DNA of 64,000 nt from Ideonella_A sp963843805 (GCA_963843805.1 CAWJLY010000001.1:186001-250000), one strand, 5' to 3'; positions 9,526-20,490 are shown, numbered from the stretch's first letter. A program made the numbers and translations. The notes: generated by a model not told the origin, from the letters alone.

Positions 9526-12500
9526 TCAGGCCGGCGGCGCGCGTTCGGCCGCCGGATCGAGCGCGAACAGCAAATCGCCAAGGCCCGGGCTGGCCCTCTC
9601 GATTGCCTGATGGGTCGCATCGGCCGCCAGCTGCATCGTGGCAGGTGTCCGGTCGGCGACCAATTGACGCTCGCCCTGTGCGGCGGCGGCCGACAAGGCT
9701 GTGGCACCGAAAGTGGCGGCCAGCCCCTTCAAGGTATGCAACAGGCGCGACACCCCTTGCAGATCGCCTGCGCCGCACATCTCGGTGAGCTGGCTGCGCA
9801 TCGATAGCAGCTCCTTGATGAATGCCTTCAGCATCCGTGCATAGGTATCGTGTCGACCCCCCAACCTGCCAATCGCGGTGACGATGTCGACGCCGGCAGC
9901 GGCAGCGGCGTCTTGCACCGTCAGCGGCAACGCGGCCGACTCGGACGGGGCGGACACGGCCTCGCCGCGGCCCGCATGTTGACGGATCACGCGAACCAGA
10001 TGATCCAGATCGAAGGGTTTGCCGACATGGTCGTTCATGCCGACGGCGATGCAGGCCTCTCGGTCGGACACCATCGCGTTGGCGGTCATCGCAACGATCG
10101 GCAACTCCTGCAGGCCCAGATCGTGACGGATCCGGCTGGTTGCCGCAAAGCCGTCGAGCACCGGCATCTGCAAGTCCATCAGGACCAGATCAAAGCCCTG
10201 GTCGGCGGCGGCTACCGCCTCGACGCCTTGCTGACCATCGTTGGCCAACTGGACGGTCGCACCTTCGGCTTCGAGCAGCTCACGCGCAATCTGCTGATTG
10301 TTCAGATTGTCTTCGACCACCAACAGGCGCAGGCCGGCCAGCCGGCGGGTCGTCGCCACAGCGGTTCGTGCGACAGGTCCCGCTTCAGGCGCCCGAATGG
10401 CCGACTCGATGACGGCATCGGCCAGCATTGCCGCGGTCACCGGTTTGACGAGGAAGCGATCGATCAGCCCCTGCTCGTCGCTTGCGCGCTGGTTCATCAT
10501 CGCGCGCGCGTGGGCGGTCACCATGACAATCACCGGGGCCGGGCCGGCCAGCCCGAGTCCGTGGATTCGGCGACTGGTCTGCCAGCCGTCCATTCGAGGC
10601 ATCAGCCAATCGACAAACACGGCCTGATACGGACGGCCATTGGCAACCGCGCCGCGCAGCAGTTCGAGGCCACGTTCGCCGCCATCAGCGAGGTCGACCT
10701 GCCATCCCAAGCCCTGACCCATGCGCGCAAATACCTGCCGCGCGGTCGAGTTGTCGTCGATCACCAGCACGCGTTTGACTGGCGGCTGCGACGCTGGCGC
10801 CAGTTCGGCCAACTCGATACCCTGGCCGACCGGCAACTCGATGACAAAGTGGAAGCGGCTGCCTTGTCCCACCGCGCTGTCGATCTGCAGTGTGCCACCC
10901 ATCAACTCGATCAGACGCTGGCTGATGCTGACGCCGAGCCCGGTGCCACCGAAGCGGCGGGTGGTCGACGCCTCGCCTTGCGTGAAGGCATTGAAGATTT
11001 GTGCCTGGTTTTCGGGAGCGATGCCGATCCCGGTATCGCTCACCGCGAAGCGCAGACGGGCGTGCCCGTTGTCGATGGACTCGACCGTGACCGAGACAAC
11101 CACCTCGCCAGCGGCGGTAAATTTGATCGCGTTGCTGCCGAGGTTGATCAGAACCTGGTTCAGGCGCATCGCGTCGCCGATCAGACATCGCGGCAGCAAC
11201 GGATCGACATCGAACAAGACCTCAACCCACTTCTCGCCGACATCGCGCGGAAAGAATCACCGACAGATCGCGCATCAGCTGTTCGGTGCTGAAGGGATGA
11301 TGGTCCAGCACCATCTTGCCGGCTTCGGCTTTCGAAAAATCGAGAATGTCGTTGAGCAGGCTCAGCAGTGAGCGGGCTGCGCTTTCGGTCTTGCGCGCAT
11401 AGTCCGCCTGTTGCGCAGTCAATCGGGTCTTGCCGAGCAGCGCCAGCATGCCCAGGATCGCATTCATCGGGGTGCGGATCTCGTGGCTTGTATTGGCCAG
11501 AAACTGGCTCTTGGCGCGCGACGCCGCCTGCGCGGTTTCGGTCGCCTTCGCCAACTCGGTGATGTCGATCCGGAAGCCGACGATGTGTCCGTCGGGCATC
11601 TTGCGATCGACGACGCGCAACGTGCGGCCATCGTCGAGCTGCTGGATCAGCGTGGCATGTCCCGCCCGGTGTTCGGCGACCCGTTCAGCGACCCATTCGT
11701 CGACCCGGCCGATGGCCGCCGGGATGCGCCCGCTCTCTGCCCCGCTGCGAACGATGTCCTCGAAACGGGCGCCGGTGACCAGCACACCAGCCAGCGGCCG
11801 GTAGATTTGCCGGTATTTGTCGTTGCAGAACACCAGCCGGTCGTCCGGGTCGTAGACGACAAACGCCTCGTCGATGGCGTCGATGGCACCACGCAGCAGA
11901 TCGGCACTACGCTTGATCTCGGCCTCTGCCCAGATGCGCGAGCTGACATCGTCGTAGGTGCTGACGAAGCCGCCTCCCGGCAGCGGTGCGCTGCGGATCT
12001 CCAGCTTCGACAACTCGGGCTGGCTGCGATCGAGTTGGGCCGATTCGACGGCTGGCACGAGCGCGGTCGATGATCGCGCGCACCATCGATTCGATATCAC
12101 CATCGCCGTAGGCGCCCTGCTCGGCATTGAATCGGACGAGATCCTCGAAACGCACAACGGGCCGCTCGAACAGACGATCGGGAAAACCCAGCAGGCTGCG
12201 GAACTGCTGATTGGCAATCACAAGCCTCAACTCGCCATCGAACACGCTCAAACCACACGGCAGGTTTTCGATGATGCTGGTGAGCAGCTCGTTGTTGCGG
12301 CGCAGGTCGCCTTCCATCCGCTGCTGCACGGCTTCAGCCCGCTTGCGCTCGCTGATGTCGGATTCGATGAGCATGAAGCCGGCAACCGCTCCGTCGCCAT
12401 CGCGAAGCGGCTGGATTTCGGATTCGACCCAATACGGCTTGCCATCGCTGCGGTGGCGCACCAGCGTACCGGTGAAGGCCCGAGCTTCGTCGAGCGCCGC

Positions 12501-13758
12501 ATCGAGGCGGCGCAAGGTATCGAGATCGGTACCATCGTGCTTGAGCAGGGTCATCGGCTGGCCGATCGCGCGCGCAGCAGTCAAGCCGGTGATGCGTTCG
12601 AAGCCGCCGTTGACCCAGATGATCTGCCGCTGCGAATCGGTGATGGCGACTGCGTTCGATGTATGCCGCGCAACCAGTGCCAGGCGCTCGAGATCGGCGG
12701 TCATCTGCCGGGCCAGAGCCTCGGCACGGCTGCGACCGGTCGACTGTTGGTGCAGCAGCAACGCCAGCAGCGCGCTCGCCAGACCGCCTGCAGCGAAAAA
12801 GGCCCACGGCATCATCGACGCCGCTTCGGCGTCGAACTGCGGCGAGCTGTCGACCTGCATCGTCAGGCTTCGCCCCGGCAAGGCCAGCGTGACCTGCTTG
12901 CTGAAGGCGCTGGCGCCGGGCGCCGCTGCCGGCTTGTCCGACGAGTCGAAAATGCGCACGACCGTCGCGGCCTCACCGGTCGAATCGAACAGCTGGAAGC
13001 GCAACCGGTCGCGATGGAATTCGGCGATGTCCTGCAACAGGTCGCCCACCACGATCGGCGCGTACAGCAGCCCGATCAGTGCGGCGCGGCGTTCGGCGGT
13101 GTTCTGCGGCTTGGATTCGTGCTGGTAGACCGGCACATACAACAGCGCACCGGGCCGATGGCGATGGTCCTGCACCAGGGTGATCGGCGCAGTGAGCGTC
13201 GGCAGCGCGGTATCGATCGCCAACTGTGCTGCGACTCGTCGGTTCTGCTCGGAGGAGACATCCAGCCCGAGCGCGGTGTCGTTGGCCGCCCCCGGGCTCG
13301 ATGAACTTGATGAGCAGGTAGTCGTCGGCGTCGCTGTCGCTCAGGCGACGCAGCTGGAACTCCGGGGCACCACCGCCGCGCTGTTCATCGAGGAACGCGG
13401 GCAGCCGGGCGCGGCTGACTCGTTCGATAAAGCCGAAGCCACCCACGCCAGGAAACTCTTCAGCCAGGTCGCGCGATTCAACATAGGCCCGAAAGGCAGC
13501 GCGGTCGACCTGCGGGTTGCCTGCATACATGCCCCGTGCGCCGTTGAGGCCATACACCGGCATGATGAATCGGCGTGCGATCTCTCGATTGACCCGCTCG
13601 ACGCCACGTTCGAAATCTTCGATCGCCTGGGTCTGGTTGCTGAGATCCAGCCAACGCGCGCCTGCAGCCGACAAACACATGCCGATCAGCAGCACGAGTG
13701 CCGGCATCACGACGCTTGCACGGATCGACTGACGAGGCCGCCACATCAACGCGCGCAC
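9526..13758 (-). CDS. CHASE-PAS hybrid sensor kinase with two receivers and Hpt, frameshifted
   Basis: About 1410 codons. From the N-terminus: a transmembrane helix (VVMPALVLLIGMCLSAAG); a CHASE-type extracytoplasmic sensor (RRFIMPVYGLNGARGMY); a second helix; three PAS regions (NAVAITDSQRQIIWVNGGFE, CGLSVFDGELRLVIANQQF, AFVVYDPDDRLVFCNDKY); HisKA with ANTSHEIRTPMNAI; HATPase with NLGSNAIKFT, DTGIGI and GGTGLGVSI; a receiver (AVFVDWLMPRMDG); a second receiver (LVLMDLQMPVLDG); and an Hpt domain with HTLKGLAATFG. This is the BarA/EvgS type of multistep phosphorelay. The frame changes three times (near 13290, 12065 and 11245), each repaired by one GC dinucleotide in a short alternating GC run. 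No cognate output regulator is adjacent. Confidence 0.88.
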
Positions 13759-13851
13759 GCTTTCATCGGTTCAGCATCGGCCGGCTGGCACGATGCTGAA
13801 GATCCGCGGCGCAGTCCGCACTTGTCAACCTGCTTTTGCTGGCATGAGGCC

Positions 13852-14598
13852 CTATTTTCGCCCGCTTTGCGCTGTTGCCGCCGGATTCGAGGCGCGCTCG
13901 TCCATCGACGCAACCGGGTCGCTCCGAAACTGCACGGCCGCGTCGAAACCGGTCTTGGCAAACGCGAGCACCGCAGCGAAATCGACATCGGACAATTTTC
14001 GGGCGGCATCATTGGCACGGTAGATATTCGCCAGTTCGCGCTCGCGGCCGGCCTGCACCGCAAACCGACCGACCCCCAGGTCTTCGAGACCCTTCCAGAG
14101 TGCAGGGTTGTAGGAGCGCGCCAGCCGCATCGCGAAGGTCAAGGGATCATGCCGCCCCAGAACCGCCGCCAGACGCAGGATCACCTCGAATGGCAAGGCG
14201 ATCTTGCCGACCTCGGCCTGTTCGAGCATGGCAATGTCGCCGAAATCGATCGCCTTGCCGACTTCCTTGGTCGTCATGCCGGCGGTCTCCCGCGCGTGCC
14301 GCAAAATTGAGCCGGCCGTCACAATCGCAGCTTGTTGGCGCGGCCCGCGTGCACGCGCCTTGGCCAGGTTGAGCGACAGCTCGGTGGCGCTGCCGGCGAT
14401 TCCCAGCACATGGTCGGCCCAGCGGCGAATGTCCTTGGCCAGACGCGCCACCGATGCGGTGGTTTCGGGAAGCACCGAATCGGCCGCTGCGCGCGGCCCG
14501 ACGGGTGGGCTGGGCGCCAGTTTGGCGGTTTTCTTGCGGGCTGCCGGCTTCGGCTTGACCACTGCCCGTGTCGGCGTCGATTTCCTGCTCGTCGGCAT
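13852..14598 (-). CDS. Xre-type helix-turn-helix regulator
   Basis: An intact protein of about 248 residues starting MPTSRKSTPTRAVV. I chose 14598 because GGAGGG lies just upstream; a frame-compatible ATG at 14622 is possible. The N-terminus is Lys/Ala/Pro-rich and probably disordered. A helix-turn-helix core follows (ILRHARETAGMTTKEVGKAIDFGDIAMLEQAEVGK), where the TTKEVGKAI helix and the acidic AMLEQAE helix are typical of Xre/Cro-like proteins. The C-terminal half has no recognised ligand domain. The DUF2789 gene lies about 50 bp upstream on the same strand. Target genes are unknown. Confidence 0.75.
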   Translation of the reverse strand: MPTSRKSTPTRAVVKPKPAARKKTAKLAPSPPVGPRAAADSVLPETTASVARLAKDIRRWADHVLGIAGSATELSLNLAKARARGPRQQAAIVTAGSILRHARETAGMTTKEVGKAIDFGDIAMLEQAEVGKIALPFEVILRLAAVLGRHDPLTFAMRLARSYNPALWKGLEDLGVGRFAVQAGRERELANIYRANDAARKLSDVDFAAVLAFAKTGFDAAVQFRSDPVASMDERASNPAATAQSGRK

Positions 14599-14646
14599 CA
14601 CGCCCTCCGTGGTTTCGGGCAAAAAACGCGGGTTGCCTGAGACGGC

Positions 14647-14883
14647 CTAACCGTGGCTGAGCAGCGCACCCAGCGTGTCGACGACCGCGGCCCAATCGGC
14701 ATCCTCACGGATTTCGTCGCGCAGAAACCGCGCCTGGCTCGGTGTCCAGAACGAGGCATCGGCAACCGCTACCCCGTCGGGCAGTGGCCGGTGGTTGGCG
14801 ACAAAAGCTTCGATCGATTCTTGATCCGAGGGAAGACCGAGCTGCTCGAACAAGTTGCTGAGTGTGTGGATCGGCAATTCCAT
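14647..14883 (-). CDS. DUF2789 family protein
   Basis: An intact 78-residue protein beginning MELPIHTLSNLFEQLGLPSD. It has the family signature LPDGVAVADASFWTPSQARFLRDE and an acidic C-terminus (EDADWAAVVDTLGALL). DUF2789 proteins are small soluble proteins of unknown function that are widespread in beta- and gammaproteobacteria. It is upstream of the Xre regulator gene on the same strand. Confidence 0.85.
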   Translation of the reverse strand: MELPIHTLSNLFEQLGLPSDQESIEAFVANHRPLPDGVAVADASFWTPSQARFLRDEIREDADWAAVVDTLGALLSHG

Positions 14884-14994
14884 GCGTGTGGTTCCGGCAA
14901 ATGTGAAGGCTGGGCCTGATCGCGGCTCTCGCGCCGCGATGGCTTACAGACCATCATAAGGCGGCGCATCGGCCGCTGCTCGCGCTCGTTGCCC

Positions 14995-17079
14995 TCAGTC
15001 GACAGCGCTGCGTGGCTCGACGCGTTGAAGCAGTTCGAGCAGGCGATCGATATCGACCGGCTTGACCAGATGCGCGTCGAATCCGGCCTGCTGCGAACGG
15101 AGCCGGTCGTCGTCCTGCCCCCAGCCGGTCAACGCAACCAGCAACATGTCGCCCAGATCGACCTCGGCGCGCAAGCGGCGCGCCACCTCGTGCCCATCGA
15201 TATCGGGAAGTCCGATATCGACGAGGGCAATCTGCGGGCGTATTGCCCGCGCCAGCTCGACCGCCTGGATACCGCTGCGCGCCAGCGTGGGCACATAGCC
15301 GACGATCTGCAGCAGTTCGGCCAGGCTGTCGCCGACATCGTGGTTGTCATCGACAACCAGCACGCTGCTGCCTGCCGCTCGCGTCGCGGATGACGGCGGC
15401 TGTAAAACAACCGGCTCGGCTGGCTGCGCCACGCCCGCCATTGGCAGGCGCACGACCACGGTCGTGCCGGCGTTTTCACCTGCGCTGCGGCACTCGACCG
15501 TGCCGGCATGCATCTCGACCAATTGACGCACCAGGGCCAATCCGATGCCCAACCCGCCCTGCGGATGATCGAACCCGGTCGCCCTGCGTGAACATGTCGA
15601 AGATATGCGGCAGCATGCCGGGCGAAATGCCGATGCCCGAATCGGCAATGGTCAGGCTGGTCCACCCCCCGTCCACCGTCACAGCGACGCCGATCAGCCC
15701 GCCATCGGGTGTATAGCGCGCCGCGTTGTTGAGCAGGTTGGACACCACCTGAGTCAACCTCGTCATGTCAGCGTCGACCATGACCGGCTCGCTCGGGCAG
15801 CTCGATCGTCAATCGATGGCCCTTGGCATCGATCAGCGGCTGACTGGTATCGACCGCATTCTCGACCACGGCGGCCATGTCGATCAATTGCCTGCGCAGC
15901 GCGATCTTGCCTTGGCTGATGCGACTGACATCAAGCAGATCGTCGACCAGATGGACCAGTTGATCGAGTTGACGTTCGATGACGGTCAGGGCCCGCTGAT
16001 GGGTCTGGGCATCACCGGAGAGTTTCAACAGGCGAGCTGAATTGCGAATCGGCGCCAGCGGGTTGCGCAGTTCGTGGGCCAGCGTGGCCAGGAACTCGTC
16101 CTTGCGCTGATCGGCTTCGTGCAGCGTGGCTTCATTGCGTTTGCGCGCGGTGATGTCGGCAACGGTACCCAGTAATCGGCCGGGTTTCGATTCGTCGTTG
16201 AAGACACTGCCGTGGACTTCGATCCAGTGAAGGCTGCCGTCGGGCCAGAACACCCGACACTCGAAGTGCATCTGCCCCAGCTCGGCGATGGCCTGGTCGA
16301 ACCGCCGGGCGACGTCGGCATGGTCGTCTGGATGAACATGGCGTAGAAAGATCTCGCGGCTCCAGTTATCGACCGGGTCGGAATAGCCGAAACACCGATC
16401 GTGCCACGCAGATCGGCGGGCGACGCCGGTTGTCAGGTCGACCTCCCATTCGCCGATGCGCGCCGATTCGAGCGCGAACGCCAGCCTGGCGCGGCTTTCC
16501 CGCAGCGCGGCATCGGCAGCAGCGCGTTTCGATATGTCGCGGATGACGATCAGCAGGCCGGCATCGGATGCATCCTGGTTCTGCAGGCGGCTCCAGGTAC
16601 TGTCGACCAGCAAGGTTTCGCCGAGATTGGTCAGGTGACGGTTGGTGCCGCGCCAATGTCCGACCTCTTCCAGGCAGTTCTTGGCCTGGGACTCGTCATC
16701 GGGATCGATCCATTCGAGCCGAAACAGGTAATCGCGCGGCCTGCCGAGTGCCTGCGAAGCCGGCATGTCGTATTGGCGTTCGGCCGCCGGATTCAGATAG
16801 ATCAGGTTGACGTCGATATCGGTCACCACCACCGCATCGTCCATCTGCGCGAGCACGTCGCTGCGAAAGCGATTGGACGCCGATTCGGCACCCTCCAGCG
16901 TGTAGATATCTTCACCAACGACGATCGCGTCGACTTCGCCGTTGCGCAACGCATGCAGCGTATCGTCGGCCTCCAGCAGGCGCTGACGCAAGCCGGCGAT
17001 TTCGCGCTGCAAGACAGCTGACCTCGGCACCTGCTGCAAGTTCAGGCTGCAGCAATTCGTTGTCGGGAACGGCGGACAT
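14995..17079 (-). CDS. PAS histidine kinase with C-terminal receiver, last gene of the kai operon, frameshifted
   Basis: A soluble hybrid kinase of about 690 residues. It has a short coiled coil (REIAGLRQRLLEADDTLHAL), a segment with NGEVDAIVVG, PAS domains (MDDAVVVTDIDVNLIYLNPA; a second with a PAC tail HWIEVHGSVFND), HisKA with TLAHELRNPLAPI, HATPase with NLLNNAARYTPDGG and GGLGIGLALV, and a receiver (ALVDIGLPDIDGHEV). Start ATG 17079 lies 5 bp after the second kaiB stop and is followed by a frame change near 17020. Two more changes lie near 15783 and 15590. All three are repaired by a GC dinucleotide. Kinases of this shape often accompany kaiBC outside cyanobacteria and may read out the Kai state, as SasA does. 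Confidence 0.87.
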
Positions 17080-17084
17080 CGTTC

Positions 17085-17413
17085 TCAGTGCCCTCCGGCT
17101 CGGCAGGCTGCCGCTTCAGCGGCGAGTTCAAGGCCTCCGAGTATCGAATCGGTGCGCGACATGTCGCCGATAAACCGCCGCGTCGGAATCGGAGCCAGCT
17201 TGATCAAGGTCGGCACAGCCACCAGTTGTTCCTCGCGGGCCCGTGCAGGGTGGCGCGTGATGTCGATCACATCGAGGCTGTATCGGCCGCGCAGGTATTG
17301 CTCGCACAGTCTGCGCACATTGACGATTGCCCGTGCCGAGCGCGAGCCGGTACCGCTGACGAACAGCTGGAGCCGGTACAACGGCGTTTCGGCGGGCCGG
17401 TTGTCGCTGACAT
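17085..17413 (-). CDS. kaiB: KaiB-family protein, second copy
   Basis: A thioredoxin-like KaiB domain of about 105 residues: YRLQLFVSGTGSRSARAIVN (strand and first helix), VRRLCEQYLRGRYSLDVIDI, QLVAVPTLIKLAPIPTRRF, and the C-terminal IGDMSRTDSILGGLEL. KaiB binds KaiC when it changes fold. The open frame reaches 17459, but the natural start is the ATG at 17413, which overlaps the stop of the first kaiB (TGATG) and is out of frame by one base. A single missing base just after the start would explain this. Its stop is 5 bp from the kinase start. The two KaiB proteins share the fold but differ clearly in sequence. Confidence 0.85.
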
Positions 17414-17769
17414 CAGTCCACCTGATGCAGATCGAGGCCGACCAGCACACGCTCGACATCGGACAGGCTGCCGATGATCTTCTTCATCGGTTCGGGCAGC
17501 AGCCGGACCAAGGTCGGAACGGCCAGGATCTGATCACCCGCCGCCAGCTTCGGATTGACAAGCAGATCAACCACCTCGATCTCGTAACGCCCGGCCAGAT
17601 GGTCTTCGCACAAACGTTTCAGATTGACGAGCGCAGTAGCCGACCGGGCGGTTTGCCCGGCGACATACAGGCGCAATTGCCATTCGGCCTTGCCTTTGGG
17701 GGGCCGGGACGGCGCGCCTGCGCCGGCCGACGCTGGTCGCGCTGCCTTCTTCGTCGCAGGGGGGGTCAT
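17413..17769 (-). CDS. kaiB: KaiB-family protein, first copy with Ala/Pro/Lys-rich extension
   Basis: A 118-residue protein from ATG 17769. About 27 residues of a basic, Ala/Pro-rich leader (MTPPATKKAARPAS) precede the KaiB core: WQLRLYVAGQTARSATALVN, LKRLCEDHLAGRYEIEVVDL, ILAVPTLVRLLPEPMKKIIG and SLSDVERVLVGLDL. The AVPTLVR stretch with its cis-proline is diagnostic. The ATG overlaps a TGA in another frame (ATGA at 17766-17769), the normal kaiC-kaiB junction. In the sequence as given, the kaiC frame runs on into kaiB without a stop, so a KaiC-KaiB fusion cannot be excluded. Confidence 0.85.
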   Translation of the reverse strand: MTPPATKKAARPASAGAGAPSRPPKGKAEWQLRLYVAGQTARSATALVNLKRLCEDHLAGRYEIEVVDLLVNPKLAAGDQILAVPTLVRLLPEPMKKIIGSLSDVERVLVGLDLHQVD

Positions 17770-19496
17770 CGGCCACTCCGGTTCAGTCTTGACGAGCCAA
17801 GCCGACTGCGTCGACGCGCGGGCAGTCTGGCGCGGCGCTGCATTGGCGGCCAGCACCGCTGTTTCGGCCTGCGTCGATTCGAGTTCAAGCAATTCCGCCT
17901 GCGCAGCGGCAATCGATGCCTCGACAGCGAGCCGCCTGCTTTGCAGCTCGAGCTTGCTGCGGGCCTCGATCTGTTCACTGCGCCCGGCCCTGGCTTGCGC
18001 CTCCGCCACATACCGCTGACGCAAGCGGCCGGTCAGCACCTGTCCGTTTTCGACCACGACTTCGACCAGATCGACACCGTCGTCGCCGATCAGGAATTCC
18101 CTGACCTGATTCGAATGCGCCATGCCGCGCGACTTGACAACCTGCATCGTCCGCGTGCGTTCGCCGTTGCCTGCCAGATTGGCCATCAGGAACCAGGTAT
18201 CCATCAGCGACGAGACGCCCATCTCGGTGACTGCAATGGCCGACTCGGCATCCCGGTTCAGATTGGTGAACATGGCGGTGACATTGCGCTCCTTCAGAAG
18301 ATCGATCAGTCGCATCAGCGCCGGCTTCAGCAGCTGCGCATCATCGTCGAAGCTAGATTGCTGATCGGATCGATGACGACAACGGCCGGTTTGAAATCGA
18401 GCGACTGCATCATGAATGTGGACCAGATGCTGCTCCAGGCCCTGCATCGTCGGTCGATTGGCATGGATCTTCAGCAAGGCCCTTGGCGACCCATGGCTCG
18501 AGGTCGATGCCGATCGACGACATGTTGCGCACCACCTGCGAGGCCGACTCTTCATAGACGAAGACGAGCGCACGCTCGCCACGCTGGCAGGCAGCGGCGG
18601 CAAAGATCATGGCGACGCTGCTCTTGCCGGTGCCCGCCGAACCCGAGACCAGCACGCTGGAGCCCCGGAACACACCTTTGCCGCCGAGCATCTCGTCGAG
18701 TCGCGCGATGCCGGTGCCCATCCGTTGATCGGACGCCTCGTGCAGCAACCGCATCGACGTGACCGGCATCACCGAAATGCCGCGGTCGCCGATCAGGAAC
18801 GGATATTCGTTGGTGCCATGGGCCGACCCGCGGTATTTGACCACCCGCAGCCGCCGCGTCGACGTCTGGTGCTCGATGCGGTGATCGAGCAGGAATCACG
18901 CAATCGGCGACATATTCTTCCAGGCCATAACGCGTCAGCCTCGATTCGCCGCGCTCACCGGTGATCACCGCGGTCATGCCGCGGTCCTTCAGCCAGCGAA
19001 ACAGGCGGCGCAACTCGGCTCTGAGAATGGCTTCGCTGGGCAGGCCGGCAAATAGCGCCTCCAGCGTGTCGAGCACGACCCGCTTGGCGCCGACGCTGCG
19101 GATCGCATGGTCGAGCCGGATGAACAAGGCCTCGAGGTCGTATTCGCCGGTTTCGTGGATCTCGCTGCGCTCGATGCGAACGTAGTCGATGGCCAGCTTC
19201 TTCTGCGCCTGCAGGCGGTCCAGATCAAAGCCGAGCGAGCGCACATTGGCGGCCAGGTCCTCGGCGGTTTCCTCGAACATCATGCACACGCCAGGCTCGC
19301 CAAATTCGATCGCGCCGTGCAGCAGAAATTCCATCGCCAACATGGTCTTGCCCGATCCGGCAGCACCACAAACCAGTGTCGGTCGCCCGGCCGGCAAGCC
19401 ACCCAACGTGATTTCGTCCAATCCGCGAATGCCCGTCGCTGCCTTGCGCAACCCCTGGGAAACCATTGCCTTGCCGTTCTTTGCCGACTGCTTCAT
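17766..19496 (-). CDS. kaiC: KaiC-family double ATPase/kinase, frameshifted
   Basis: Two RecA-like KaiC domains in tandem. CI has Walker A GAAGSGKT (residues 44-51) and the catalytic pair in MFEETAEDLAANV. CII has GSAGTGKS, VYEESASQVVRNM and VVVIDPISNL. In CII the phosphorylation segment reads VTEMGVSSLMDTW, so the Ser-Thr pair of cyanobacterial KaiC is Ser-Ser here. A long Ala/Glu-rich coiled-coil tail (about residues 505-575) follows. The frame changes near 18895, 18475, 18395 and 18350, and probably once more in the tail; CII residues are otherwise well conserved. It heads a four-gene operon (kaiC-kaiB-kaiB-kinase). KaiA is absent, as is usual outside cyanobacteria, so this may be an hourglass timer or stress switch. 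Confidence 0.9.
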
Positions 19497-19716
19497 CGAA
19501 CAGGACTCATTGGTGCGACTTTGATCGGCAAATCATACAGGGCGGCCGCTTGACGGTCGGCGGTTACACGAGCTGCCGGCTGCAGCATGCGACGGCTTTC
19601 CAATCCGTTTGCCACTGCGGCAATCGTTACTGCGTCGCAGCTTGGCGGCAGTCAGGGGTCGCATGTCGAGCACAGTGCCAGATGGCCGACAGCGCCCGGC
19701 GAACCGCAGCGATGTT

Positions 19717-20478
19717 TCAGAGCTGGACTGAAGCCGATCCGATACCGGGGAAATCGGCAGTCACCAGATCACCAGCCACTGCGCCGAGAATGCCGACCCA
19801 GGTTCCGGTCGTGACAACCGTACCGGCGGCTACGCTGTCGCCATTGCGAGTCGCGTGACGCAACCAGGCCGGCAACAGATAACAAGGGTCGGCCAACGCG
19901 TGGCTGCCGCGCCGTTCGACCGCTTCCTGGGCGCCGATCCGGACGCGGCATCGCTGGACGCTCCAGTCGAGCGCACGGTACGGAACCCAGTCGCCGAGCA
20001 CCAACGCGCCGTGCGATTGCAGATCGGCCAGTTTGGCGGTGGCCGACGCCTGCAAGCCTTCGATCCAACGTGAGTCGACGATTTCGATCGAGACACACAT
20101 CGCGCCGATCAGTGTTGCCGCGCTGGCGTGGTCGAGGGTCGCAGCCAACGAATGATCGAAATCATGCGCGAGCCTGAGCGCAATCTCTGCTTCGATGCCT
20201 CTCATCTGGAAAGGCCAATGCCGTGCGTCGGCGGGACTCGCCCAGACACCGGCTGGCGGCAGCGGTGCATGGGTCAGGATGGCTTCGCGCGACGGGCCGC
20301 CCGATTTCCAGAAGCGCGGCGGCTGTTTGTCCTCGAACCAGCCGAGGCGGTCGGCAACGCCCTGTTGAACCGCATAGGCGGCTGCCGCATCGGGCAATTC
20401 GGCGTTGACCGCTGGCACCGGTTGCCCGGTATGTCGAGCCTGCACCAACAGGCGCACCACGTCGTCGATCGTCGTCAT
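19717..20478 (-). CDS. 2-keto-4-pentenoate hydratase-like protein (MhpD/FAH fold)
   Basis: An intact 253-residue protein of the fumarylacetoacetate hydrolase fold. Family features are AYAVQQGVADRLG near the N-terminus, the metal-binding acidic residues in GIEAEIALRLAHDF and VSIEIVDSRW, and the C-terminal VVTTGTWVGILGAVAGDLVTADFPGIGSASVQL. MhpD-type enzymes add water to 2-hydroxypenta-2,4-dienoate, and related proteins decarboxylate or hydrate other oxo acids. It is the last gene of a minus-strand catabolic operon, 12 bp after the amidase. Its true substrate is unknown; it presumably acts late on the ring-opened product. Confidence 0.82.
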   Translation of the reverse strand: MTTIDDVVRLLVQARHTGQPVPAVNAELPDAAAAYAVQQGVADRLGWFEDKQPPRFWKSGGPSREAILTHAPLPPAGVWASPADARHWPFQMRGIEAEIALRLAHDFDHSLAATLDHASAATLIGAMCVSIEIVDSRWIEGLQASATAKLADLQSHGALVLGDWVPYRALDWSVQRCRVRIGAQEAVERRGSHALADPCYLLPAWLRHATRNGDSVAAGTVVTTGTWVGILGAVAGDLVTADFPGIGSASVQL

Positions 20479-20490
20479 GTGCCTTCTTCG

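Noticed and set aside
9850..11292. 480-codon open frame on plus, opposite the hybrid kinase
   Set aside because: The minus strand carries receiver and Hpt motifs across the same stretch; the plus translation has none.
15000..15100. Separate response regulator gene after the kai kinase
   Set aside because: The receiver is continuous with the kinase ATPase domain once two frame changes are repaired, so it is a hybrid kinase rather than a separate gene.
19497..19716. A kaiA-like gene upstream of kaiC
   Set aside because: The 220-bp gap has no open frame with similarity to KaiA; the kai operon lacks it here.
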